From NCBI RefSeq assembly GCF_015207455.1, contig NZ_JADEWV010000040.1, forward strand, positions 1-40,503: a DNA stretch of 40,503 nucleotides. The letters run 5' to 3'. The notes beneath the pieces are model-generated. The model was given only the letters and a program-made list of their open reading frames with translations, was not told the DNA's origin and ran no database searches. The position numbers and the translations under genes are program-made. Below, piece by piece: positions 1 to 6,991 of this stretch. The first letter of the stretch is position 1, and each line of letters starts with the position of its first letter. Origin of the DNA: Microcoleus sp. LEGE 07076 (lineage in GTDB: Bacteria; Cyanobacteriota; Cyanobacteriia; Cyanobacteriales; Microcoleaceae).

Positions 1-127
1 AGTCTTGAATTGTGGGATTGCTTTCATAAATCAAGGCGTTGAGAAAGCTAATTAAAATGTCTTTGCTTTCTGATGAACCGAAGATTTTTTTGAAGGCGTA
101 ATCGGTTTTTGGGTTGATAAATATCAT
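1..127 (-). CDS. Rpn/PDDEXK-family transposase-like nuclease, N-terminal fragment cut by window edge
   Basis: Reading leftwards from an ATG at 127, the frame is open to the window edge and gives about 42 residues starting MIFINPKTDYAFKKIFGS, followed by a segment resembling SKDILISFLNALIY. This opening is characteristic of the Rpn / PD-(D/E)XK nuclease family transposase group (recombination-promoting nucleases), which is present in many copies in cyanobacterial genomes. The catalytic residues would lie further into the protein and are outside the window. There are 61 bases between its start and the stop of the ClC gene, which is on the same strand. Family assignment rests only on the conserved N-terminus. 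Confidence 0.75.
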   Translation of the reverse strand, partial: MIFINPKTDYAFKKIFGSSESKDILISFLNALIYESNPTIQD

Positions 128-188
128 GGTTTTAATATTTAGGTTTTGGGCTATTAGTTTTGTGAGGAAGCAGGGGGATTAATCGCAC

Positions 189-1772
189 TCAAACTGCTGA
201 TTTTGTTTCAGGCAAAGGCTTGACATCTTCGAGTAAATGTGCGTTGGCGATCGCCAACCCTAGCTCTTCGCTGCTCTGTTCGCCGTCAATGGGGATCTGG
301 CAAGAAATTAGTTCTGTGACGATGCGATCGCCCAAAGCGTCTTCCCAATCCTGCAACTGTTCTCTGGCTGCGATCGGCTCATTGACAGCGACATCTACGC
401 CCATTTGGTGCAGGTTAAGACTGTGAGTGGTCGATCGGCGATTGACAAACTCCACCAACCAAACGCTCAACCCGACTGCTGCCATCAAAGGCAAGACAAT
501 TCGGTAATCGCGGGTTAATTCAAACATCAACAGGATGGCTGTCAGCGGTGCTCTGGCGCAGCCAGCGAGGACGGCAGCCATTCCCACCATTGCGTAGGCG
601 GGAGGGCCGGCAACGTGTTCCCCCAAAGCCGGCACCATTCCCAAAAAGATGCCGTAAGCCGAACCCAGGGAAGCGCCCAAAAACATCGCCGGAGCAAATA
701 TCCCCCCGACTAAACCGCTGCCGAGGCTGATTGCTGTCACCGCTAGTTTGACGAAAAGTAGTAGCAGCAGCAAAGGCAAGGAAAATTTCACATCTTGGAG
801 CATTGCTTGGACTGTTTCGTAGCCGACGCCCAAAACTTGAGGGAATTGCAGGGCGACTAAGCCGACGACTGTCCCGCCGAGGATGGGGTGAAGCGGGCGG
901 GGCAGTCGTCCAAGCCAACCAAATCCTCGGATTTTTCCTTGAAAACAGCGATCGGCCAATTGAATTGCTTCGGTGTAGACTAGGGACACTGCGCTCGCAA
1001 AAAGTCCCAATCCCATGTAAAAAGGCAGTTCTAGGGGGCTGCGGACATCGTAAACAGGCAAAGCAAAGGCTGGCTGAGCCCCCAAACAAATTTGAGCGAT
1101 CAGCGCCGAAACTACCGCCGAGAGCAAGACAACGCTGACTGACGAAGTGGCGAAGGTGCTGCCGAGCACGACTTCTAAGGCAAAAAAGACTCCGGCGATG
1201 GGAGAGTTAAACCCAGCGGATAAGCCTGCTGCTGCTCCCGCACCCAGGAGCAAGCGCTGCCTTTCTGGGGATAGCTGCAAGACTTGAGCCAGGAGCATTC
1301 CGAAGTTGGCGCCGATTTCGACGCTGGGGGCTTCCGGGCCGAGGGATGCGCCTGTGCCGAGGGATACGGAGGCGGCCACCATTTTCGTGATGGGTTTGAG
1401 GGGGGAGAGTTCTTGCAGCCCGCGGGTGGCTGCAATTAAGGAAGACATATTGGGGCCAAAATCCCGAAACCGCCACCGCATCAGCCCGATGATGACTCCG
1501 CCGAGGGTGGGAATGCAGGCTAGCGTCCAGGAGCCTTTTGAGGCGATCGCCCCCATGAAGTCTTCCAGCATCAGGCTGTGGATGAAGTGGATGAGGTAGT
1601 GAAAGGTGACGACGCCTGCGCCCGTAACTCCCCCGATGACTAGGGAGAGGACGAGCAGGAGGGTTTCTGGGCTCGGATGCAGGCGGTTGAACAACGGGCT
1701 GAGGCGGGAGGCCTGGGGAGTTTCTGTGTTTGACCCGGGCGGCGGCAGATCCACAGGAGGGGTGACTCTCAT
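189..1772 (-). CDS. ClC-family chloride channel/transporter
   Basis: Polytopic membrane protein of 527 residues that should move chloride or other anions across the membrane. Family signatures are visible: the gating-glutamate motif around residues 144-149 (GPEAP, Glu147), the helix carrying FNSPIAGVFFALEVV (residues 188-202), and GGIFAPAMFLG (residues 356-366), which matches the GxFAP chloride-binding motif. No C-terminal CBS pair is present; about 85 mostly soluble residues follow the last helix. The position of the 'proton glutamate' of ClC antiporters (Glu203 in the E. coli protein) appears to be Val201 here, as in the channel branch; this is inferred from a hand alignment. The start is an ATG at 1772. 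It seems to be a single-gene unit. Confidence 0.93.
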   Translation of the reverse strand: MRVTPPVDLPPPGSNTETPQASRLSPLFNRLHPSPETLLLVLSLVIGGVTGAGVVTFHYLIHFIHSLMLEDFMGAIASKGSWTLACIPTLGGVIIGLMRWRFRDFGPNMSSLIAATRGLQELSPLKPITKMVAASVSLGTGASLGPEAPSVEIGANFGMLLAQVLQLSPERQRLLLGAGAAAGLSAGFNSPIAGVFFALEVVLGSTFATSSVSVVLLSAVVSALIAQICLGAQPAFALPVYDVRSPLELPFYMGLGLFASAVSLVYTEAIQLADRCFQGKIRGFGWLGRLPRPLHPILGGTVVGLVALQFPQVLGVGYETVQAMLQDVKFSLPLLLLLLFVKLAVTAISLGSGLVGGIFAPAMFLGASLGSAYGIFLGMVPALGEHVAGPPAYAMVGMAAVLAGCARAPLTAILLMFELTRDYRIVLPLMAAVGLSVWLVEFVNRRSTTHSLNLHQMGVDVAVNEPIAAREQLQDWEDALGDRIVTELISCQIPIDGEQSSEELGLAIANAHLLEDVKPLPETKSAV

Positions 1773-2227
1773 TTAGGGTTAATTCTTCTGTGAGAATTTA
1801 GATAAATATTACATTTTATTTCTTTTCTTAATTTTGAGTGATTTTAGGGGAATTGACAACTTAATTAAGGCGTATTTTATGGTAGATTTTGGCGACCAGC
1901 GGCTGGGGTGGAATGACGGATTCTGAGAGTCAGTAGATTTGGCGCGATCGTATTCTCAGTTACATTCAAACTTAGATAGATTCTGGCGATAATAATGCTA
2001 ATTAACTATATTTACAGTGTTAGTGCCCGCGGGCGATCGCACAATCGGCTCTGCGATCTAGCAGTCTGGTAAAAATCACTGAAACTAAATACTCTGATTT
2101 AAGATTGGAGATTAAACAAAAAATCTCAAATCGAAAGTTTGTAGTGAGGACTAAAGTCGTCAGGGGATAGGACTAAAGTCCGAACGATCGAACCTGTTTC
2201 ATGGTGGCTGTTCGATCGCGCGCAACA
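1773..2227. other. Intergenic region with a GTAGTGAGGACT-type repeat
   Basis: No convincing gene is seen in this 455-base gap between the ClC gene and the predicted lipoprotein gene. It is AT-rich near 1773-1870 and contains a HIP1 site near 2033. At 2140-2194 it holds a degenerate copy of the GTAGTGAGGACTAAAGTC repeat also seen at 20334-20398 and 32898-32960. The promoter of the ClC gene should lie at the left side of this gap, but no clear box pair was found. Confidence 0.6.
2140..2194. repeat. GTAGTGAGGACT palindromic repeat, degenerate copy
   Basis: The segment starts GTAGTGAGGACTAAAGTC and ends GGACTAAAGTCCGAACGATC. The second half is nearly identical to 32935-32957, and the first half resembles the left arm of the better preserved palindrome at 20334-20398. 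Confidence 0.65.
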
Positions 2228-3661
2228 TCATATCGGTTGTTGACTGGGGGGGATTCTCGGTGTGGGTTTGGCGATCGACATTAGCGGATCGCCGATGGTG
2301 GCTACTTTCCAGGGAGGGGATTCTAGCTGGCGGGCTGCGATTAAAAAGGGTGCTCCTCGTTTCAGGCGATCGACCATTATTTTAGGTGGAATAAATGCAG
2401 ATAACAAAGGTTCATTGACACTGCCAACATAGGCATAAGCGCCATTTTGCAACCACCTGCCGGCAACGGTATTTGCATCATCTGGATCTGATGCTGACCA
2501 ACTGTGAATCATGTGGATTGCTGCGGGAAATTGGAGTTTTGGTATGTCATCAACTGAAGCATCGCCGTTACCGACTTGAAATGATTTTGGATAGCCTTTG
2601 GAATTCATCAATATTAAGTCAAATCTCCACGGTGTTGATGCTAAACTCCGCCACCTTTCCAGGCTAGATTCTGGTTGCTGCACTAATTCGACATTAATGC
2701 CTAGAGTTTTTAGTCCGCTAGCTGCTGACTCCATTTCATATTTTCCCCAATTTCCTTCTTTGGGGTAGCTGTCATAAAGCATCGCGGTTTGGCTGTCGAG
2801 AAATATGGCTGACATGGCTTGATAGATCGATCGTACTTCGGAACCGTAAATCCAGCCGACAGCCGCCCAGCGTTCGCCGTTCGGGTGCCTTCCCAAACCG
2901 TCAGTTACAGCCCATTGTTCGTCTTTGTTTTGAGGGGATTGATATTTTACTGCTAGTTGGCGTACAATAGTAATTGTGTCGATCGCATCTGCTAGTTGAG
3001 AATAAAAATATCCGGTTGATTCAACAGCTTTGGTAACTGCTATTTGCAGAGTTTTCCACTGTGCTTCATTGAGGTTATCGTTGGGTTTTCCAAAGTTACC
3101 TTCTAGAAATACTAAAGGTTCACCGCGGGCGGCGGCTAAGGCAACTGCTGCTGAGCGTGCGGGGTCATTTTCAGATGAAATTACTACTCCTGGAGGTTCC
3201 CAGCCGAGTTCCTGCCATTTTGCTTTTAAAGTTTGAGAATTTGTGCAATTCCAAGCTGCTGCTGCGCTTTTGAGCATTAATTGTTGGAGTTTTTGACTTT
3301 TTGGGAGTTGCTGTTTGATGCTTGGCAAACGGACGATTTCTTCTGGTTGGAAGCGCTGCAAAAACATCGGCGCGTATTTTTTATCTTCAATGAGAATCGG
3401 CCAGTGTCCTTTGAGATTCCATTTTTGGATTGCGGCGAAGAATGTGGCTTCGTCTGGTACTAAAACTATGCGGTTAACAATTGGTATGTTGGATCGGAGG
3501 ATGTTGACTCGGAGGCCTGTTTGCACTGGCCAGGGTTCTTGTTTGGCTGATGCGGGAAGTTGAAAGGGTTTTGTGAGAAGGCGATCGCATCCAAAGGCGG
3601 CTGTTGTTAGGATGGAGATCAGGGCGATCGCGAGTAATTTAAATTTTAACTTTTTTTTCAT
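2228..3661 (-). CDS. Predicted lipoprotein of unknown function
   Basis: A 477-residue protein beginning MKKKLKFKLLAIALIS, with a hydrophobic stretch ending TTAAFGC. Cys25 could be the lipidation site, although the lipobox (A-F-G-C) is not ideal. The rest looks soluble and extracytoplasmic. The C-terminal third has a conserved-looking stretch GAYAYVGSVNEPLLS and ends near TIGDPLMSIAKP. This faintly recalls the end of caspase-clan (C25-like/TIGR03790-type) surface proteins, where an Asn/Glu-Pro element and a GDP element occur, but I cannot identify a catalytic dyad and make no functional claim. It is divergently transcribed from the pentapeptide-repeat gene, with a 73-base spacer. The protein is intact and begins with ATG. 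Confidence 0.8.
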   Translation of the reverse strand: MKKKLKFKLLAIALISILTTAAFGCDRLLTKPFQLPASAKQEPWPVQTGLRVNILRSNIPIVNRIVLVPDEATFFAAIQKWNLKGHWPILIEDKKYAPMFLQRFQPEEIVRLPSIKQQLPKSQKLQQLMLKSAAAAWNCTNSQTLKAKWQELGWEPPGVVISSENDPARSAAVALAAARGEPLVFLEGNFGKPNDNLNEAQWKTLQIAVTKAVESTGYFYSQLADAIDTITIVRQLAVKYQSPQNKDEQWAVTDGLGRHPNGERWAAVGWIYGSEVRSIYQAMSAIFLDSQTAMLYDSYPKEGNWGKYEMESAASGLKTLGINVELVQQPESSLERWRSLASTPWRFDLILMNSKGYPKSFQVGNGDASVDDIPKLQFPAAIHMIHSWSASDPDDANTVAGRWLQNGAYAYVGSVNEPLLSAFIPPKIMVDRLKRGAPFLIAARQLESPPWKVATIGDPLMSIAKPTPRIPPSQQPI

Positions 3662-3734
3662 AGGGGCAGGGGCAGGAAGGAACTAGGTTATAAATACGAA
3701 CAATTATCGAAATATTTTTAAGAGCTGCAAGCGG

Positions 3735-4349
3735 ATGTTTCGAGGTGGGGGACAAAGGCAGATTGTAAGTGCGATCGGGATGGCGACTTTTAGGATTATT
3801 GCCTTAGCAACTACAGGTTTAATAATTTTCGCAGCTAACCGTTCGTCAGTCAAGCATCAAGTTCGGCAATTACTGACAGCGAGAAAATGTCAAGATTGCA
3901 ATCTTTCCGGGGCGAATTTGAGCGCAGTTTTTCTGGAAGAGGTCAATTTAGAAAATGCCAACCTCAAAAATGCGAATTTGTGGAGTGCGAATTTGCTCAA
4001 TGCTAACTTGAAACAGGCAAATTTGGCGGGTGTTTACCTGATAAGCAGCAATTTGGCTGGGGCGAATTTGGAGGGAAGCAATTTAGATAAGGCGTTTTTA
4101 GAAGATGCTTATTTGGCAGGGACTAACTTGAAAAAAGCTAATTTAACAGGTGCTTTTATGAAAGGTATTTTTCTCGTCAATGCTGACTTAGAAGGTGCGA
4201 ATTTGGAGGGGGCGAATCTGTGGATGGCTAATCTGGAAGGTGCTAATTTGAAGAATGCTAATTTGAGAAATGCTTTGCTGTTGGAGACAAATTTGACCGG
4301 GGCGAATTTAAAGGGCGCGGTGATGCCTGATGGTACGCGGCATGAATGA
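3735..4349 (+). CDS. Pentapeptide-repeat protein with N-terminal membrane anchor
   Basis: A 204-residue protein. Residues 15-35 form one hydrophobic segment (ATFRIIALATTGLIIFAA), a likely membrane anchor or uncleaved signal. From about residue 54 to the end it is almost wholly pentapeptide repeats of the A(D/N)LXX type (SGANLSAVFLEEVNLENANL and so on), roughly 28 units, which fold as a right-handed quadrilateral beta-helix. Two cysteines (KCQDC, about residues 50-53) sit just before the repeats. Such proteins are abundant in cyanobacteria and mostly of unknown role. The direct nucleotide repetition (GCxAATTTG) makes the opposite strand open as well, but that reading is a shadow. An ATG at 3780 is a possible alternative start that would shorten the cytoplasmic lead. 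Confidence 0.9.
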   Translation: MFRGGGQRQIVSAIGMATFRIIALATTGLIIFAANRSSVKHQVRQLLTARKCQDCNLSGANLSAVFLEEVNLENANLKNANLWSANLLNANLKQANLAGVYLISSNLAGANLEGSNLDKAFLEDAYLAGTNLKKANLTGAFMKGIFLVNADLEGANLEGANLWMANLEGANLKNANLRNALLLETNLTGANLKGAVMPDGTRHE

Positions 4350-4350
4350 A

Positions 4351-4399
4351 AGTCAGTAGTCATCAGTCCGACGTCAGTAGTCATAAGTCATTAGCATTA
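4351..4399. repeat. Degenerate heptamer tract (AGTCAGT/AGTCATA)
   Basis: Seven period-7 units (AGTCAGT, AGTCATC, AGTCCGA, CGTCAGT, AGTCATA, AGTCATT, AGCATTA) start one base after the pentapeptide-repeat gene's stop codon. Short tandem heptamer repeats are a known class in filamentous cyanobacteria. Confidence 0.7.
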
Positions 4400-4535
4400 A
4401 TCAGAGGAGAGGGCGATCGCACTTGCAGCCTTCATTTCCCGTTATTTGGTGAGGAGATGAAGGAGTGACGAAGTGCGATAAATCTATTGCTATACTTCTT
4501 GTTAATAATTAACAAAAATGCCATGATTCTATCTA

Positions 4536-5003
4536 TTAGCTTTCAGTTTTTGCTGCATCGCTTCTTAATAAATAAAACTGAGATTCAATAGCCTTCAATT
4601 CTTCTGTACCTTCTACATACTTAACATCAGTCAACAAATTATTAGCTTGCGCTTGAAGAATACGATATGCTCCCGCTCTTTGTTTAACTGGAAATGCGTT
4701 TCCAATAGATTGAATAGCAACGATAACTCCGCCTAGAATGCCAGTAGCTATCTTTTTGTCTTGCTCGTTTACTCGATCCGAGGTAGACAAAATGGTAATT
4801 GCTAAAGTCAGAACGATCGTGGTAATTGTTAACCCTGCGTCCCAGCTTCGATTGATTCGTCTGAGCCGAGTCATTTCTTGAGTTAAATCTTTAATATCCT
4901 TCTCTAAGTTTTGTCTTTTATCCTCAATTGAAGCTTGAGTTAATTCCTTAGCTTCATCTTTCAAATCTTTTCTGTTGTCTGTAATTAAAGATTGAGATGG
5001 CAT
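4536..5003 (-). CDS. SLATT-like two-helix membrane protein
   Basis: A 155-residue protein in three parts: a charged, probably coiled-coil N-terminus (about residues 11-50), two hydrophobic helices (about 55-74 and 85-103) joined by a short polar loop, and a C-terminal amphipathic helical tail (from about 104, KQRAGAYRILQAQANNLL). Two transmembrane helices followed by a helical cytosolic region with an aromatic/arginine-rich start is the architecture of SLATT/DUF4231-type proteins, predicted pore-forming effectors of bacterial conflict systems. The assignment is by architecture only. It is the third and last of three minus-strand genes, 83 bases after the muramidase gene. No HIP1 octamer occurs in any of the three. 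The ATG at 5003 has AAGAAAAG just upstream. Confidence 0.6.
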   Translation of the reverse strand: MPSQSLITDNRKDLKDEAKELTQASIEDKRQNLEKDIKDLTQEMTRLRRINRSWDAGLTITTIVLTLAITILSTSDRVNEQDKKIATGILGGVIVAIQSIGNAFPVKQRAGAYRILQAQANNLLTDVKYVEGTEELKAIESQFYLLRSDAAKTES

Positions 5004-5086
5004 CTTTTCTTATACTTTGATTTATGAGTTTGTACAATTTGAAGTAGATGCACCTTGCAATAAAAAACAGTCAGCCTAATATCTAC

Positions 5087-5767
5087 TTAAGCAACTAGCG
5101 CCCTATCATAAGCCTTGGCCAGTTTAATGTCGTATTCATTCTCCCAATACTTCTCTCCGTTATACCCAAAAGCGAACTTATTCCAATTTTTACGTTTGAG
5201 ATGACCCAGTAAATTTTTGTTCACAATGTAGTTCATCATGTGTCTTGCTTGCCAATACTCTCCGGCAAAGTTCTCTTGAATGAACTGTTGAATTGAAGCG
5301 CAACCAGCAACAGTATAATTGAATCCCATTACTTGACCTAATCCAAAAGATGCACTTTTTAGAGCCTGAATTTCATCAAATTCCATTGCGTCAAGTAGAC
5401 GTTCATCCCACTCTGCTGAGCCACCCTTGTACAAATCTCTATCCCACACAGGAGAGGATAGGTCTGGGCGGCTTTGGGAAACTGGTTTGGGAGTCAACTT
5501 GTAGAACCAGTGAGCTTCAAATAAAATCTTTGGACGTGCAGGAGATGGCTCTTTGAGTAAGAAGCCAGAACCCGCAGATTCAACTTTCATAACAGCTTTA
5601 ACCAAAGCAATTTCTAAATCAAATTCATCACTTAAATCTTGATAATCAGATTTAGACAAAGCAGGTTGAACATATCCTGAAGGAATTTTGCAAATAATCC
5701 GTTTCCCATTTGGATAAGTTACCGGAGGATAAAAATATTCTATTTCACTGGGTACTGGTTTCATCAT
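5087..5767 (-). CDS. N-acetylmuramidase (DUF3380/PF11860-type) peptidoglycan hydrolase
   Basis: A 226-residue protein that should cleave the glycan backbone of peptidoglycan. Visible family motifs: AVMKVESAGSGF (residues 58-69, probable catalytic Glu63), RPKILFEAHWFYKLT (78-92), KSASFGLGQVMGFNY (137-151) and FAFGYNGEKYWEN (198-210). The family is best known from phage endolysins and toxic effectors. There is no signal peptide and no recognisable cell-wall-binding domain except perhaps the first 40 residues. It therefore could not reach the wall without a secretion route, a holin-like pore or lysis. The gene is flanked on the same strand by a SLATT-like gene downstream and a C39-like peptidase gene upstream. 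The start is one of two adjacent ATGs, with AGCAAGAAG upstream. Confidence 0.88.
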   Translation of the reverse strand: MMKPVPSEIEYFYPPVTYPNGKRIICKIPSGYVQPALSKSDYQDLSDEFDLEIALVKAVMKVESAGSGFLLKEPSPARPKILFEAHWFYKLTPKPVSQSRPDLSSPVWDRDLYKGGSAEWDERLLDAMEFDEIQALKSASFGLGQVMGFNYTVAGCASIQQFIQENFAGEYWQARHMMNYIVNKNLLGHLKRKNWNKFAFGYNGEKYWENEYDIKLAKAYDRALVA

Positions 5768-5945
5768 CTTCTTGCTCTTTGTGTTAACTCAACTAAGGAT
5801 TTAGTTCAACCACACTTTGAATGGCTAAACTGCTTACCTAGAAAAAGAATTGCAATTTTTATCACTTGCTAACATCCAGTGCTAAAACGATTCATCACTG
5901 AATGTTGGCAAATAGCTTATGGTCTATGAATGGTGTTGGCAGAAC

Positions 5946-6500
5946 TTAGTTTTGAATGATATGTAACCAGGCATTCTGTTCGTTTGATTTCAATGTCTTA
6001 TTTGTGTAGAGATTGCGAGCATGATCGTAGCCATCAGAGGCAACACAAGTGGCATAGATGCCGTAGCTAGAGTAGCGCACACTGTCTCCAGATTTAGATA
6101 AATCGTGAACACCATTAGGAAAATCGTATTCTCCCCTGGGGTCATGAACAATAAAGCGGTAAGATAGTGTAAGGGGGTCAGCTTCATATCCAATCAGTAC
6201 AATGACGTGACCTATAGGGGTGAACCATCCGTGAGTAATCACGGCACAACCATCATCAAGAGCTTTTTTGGCATCATTCAAAGATCCGTTCAAAAGAAAC
6301 TTATAAGATTTCACACGAGATTCAAGATAATCGCCCATCACAGCAGGATCACCAGGAGCACCTTTTGAAAGCAGAGCAGCACGGATACCATGGACATCTG
6401 TGGTACGTAAAACCATTGCAATACACGCGCTCTGACAAAGTAGACCATCGGGCTGGCGAACGTAAATAGTCTGTGTTTTTGAAATAGTATTGGCTGCCAT
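5946..6500 (-). CDS. C39-like papain-fold cysteine peptidase
   Basis: About 184 residues from the ATG at 6500, which has AAAGGA about ten bases upstream; the upstream TTG at 6506 is less likely. Counting from that TTG, the catalytic triad of C39-like (PF13529-type) peptidases is visible: Cys24 in LLCQSACIAMVL (aligned with the CGPxxxAM motif), His100 in PIGHVIVLIGYE and Asp122 in FIVHDPRGEYDF. There is no transporter domain, so this is a stand-alone peptidase rather than a bacteriocin exporter. No signal peptide is seen. The substrate is unknown; relatives act on peptides, on the peptidoglycan stem or as toxin domains. It is the first of three co-directional genes, 178 bases before the muramidase gene. 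Confidence 0.78.
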   Translation of the reverse strand: MAANTISKTQTIYVRQPDGLLCQSACIAMVLRTTDVHGIRAALLSKGAPGDPAVMGDYLESRVKSYKFLLNGSLNDAKKALDDGCAVITHGWFTPIGHVIVLIGYEADPLTLSYRFIVHDPRGEYDFPNGVHDLSKSGDSVRYSSYGIYATCVASDGYDHARNLYTNKTLKSNEQNAWLHIIQN

Positions 6501-6622
6501 TATCAAAATTCCTTTGGTTTACAAGATTAATTAAGGTGCAGAGTTTAAGCCGCGCTAAAAATCCAAACTTTACAGGCGTTAGTGGCTTTTGTTCTGCCTT
6601 AATTCAAAGAATAACCAACTTT

Positions 6623-6736
6623 GATCGCCTTGCCGGTAAGAAAAAGTAACCATCTTTTGTAAACTTACGTAAATTCCCCGATCGCCCTGCCGGTGAGAAA
6701 AAGTAACTCTCTTTTGTAAACTTGCGTAAATTTCCC
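6623..6736. repeat. 57-bp tandem duplication
   Basis: Two adjacent copies, 6623-6679 and 6680-6736, each starting GATCGCC(T/C)TGCCGGT and ending AAATT(C/T)CCC, with a shared core of GAAAAAGTAAC and CTTTTGTAAACTT. They differ at only a handful of positions. A GATCGA follows the second copy, so duplication at HIP1-like GATCGC ends is possible. Confidence 0.85.
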
Positions 6737-6810
6737 GATCGATTTGAGATTTCACCTCATCCCAAATCCGGCTTAAATATCCCCCTTATTTCTTAGTCTC
6801 GCGTTGCGCG

Positions 6811-6878
6811 GACTTTGTTTGACTTTCTGGCGGTTTCAACCGCCGACTTTGTTTGACTTTCTGGCGGTTTCAACCGCC
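6811..6878. repeat. Perfect 34-bp tandem duplication with internal hairpin
   Basis: The unit GACTTTGTTTGACTTTCTGG followed by CGGTTTCAACCGCC occurs twice without mismatch (6811-6844 and 6845-6878). Each unit contains GGCGGTT-TC-AACCGCC, a 7-bp stem. It lies about 110 bases before the NB-ARC start. Confidence 0.9.
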
Positions 6879-6991
6879 GCCTATAAAAAGGATTACCTTG
6901 CGGTTAATTCAGTAAATTTATTTTCTATCCTGAAAAGCAACCCCCAATCAGAATAATCGGTAAATCTACTGAATAAATCAAAATAACAACT

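Larger units (their letters stand above)
6501..6991. other. Intergenic region with two tandem duplications, upstream of the NB-ARC gene
   Basis: A 490-base gap between divergent genes, with no small gene that I can support. It contains a 57-base tandem duplication (6623-6736) and a perfect 34-base tandem duplication (6811-6878). An AT-rich stretch (about 6895-6985) runs up to the NB-ARC start codon. Confidence 0.65.

Noticed and set aside
4109-4384. 91-residue frame opposite the pentapeptide-repeat gene
   Set aside because: A periodic shadow of the repeat codons (KFAPSKFAPSK), not an independent gene.
4499-4515. Perfect palindrome TTGTTAATAATTAACAA after the SLATT-like gene
   Set aside because: AT-only stem without a T run in the right direction; could be an operator, but nothing links it to a promoter.
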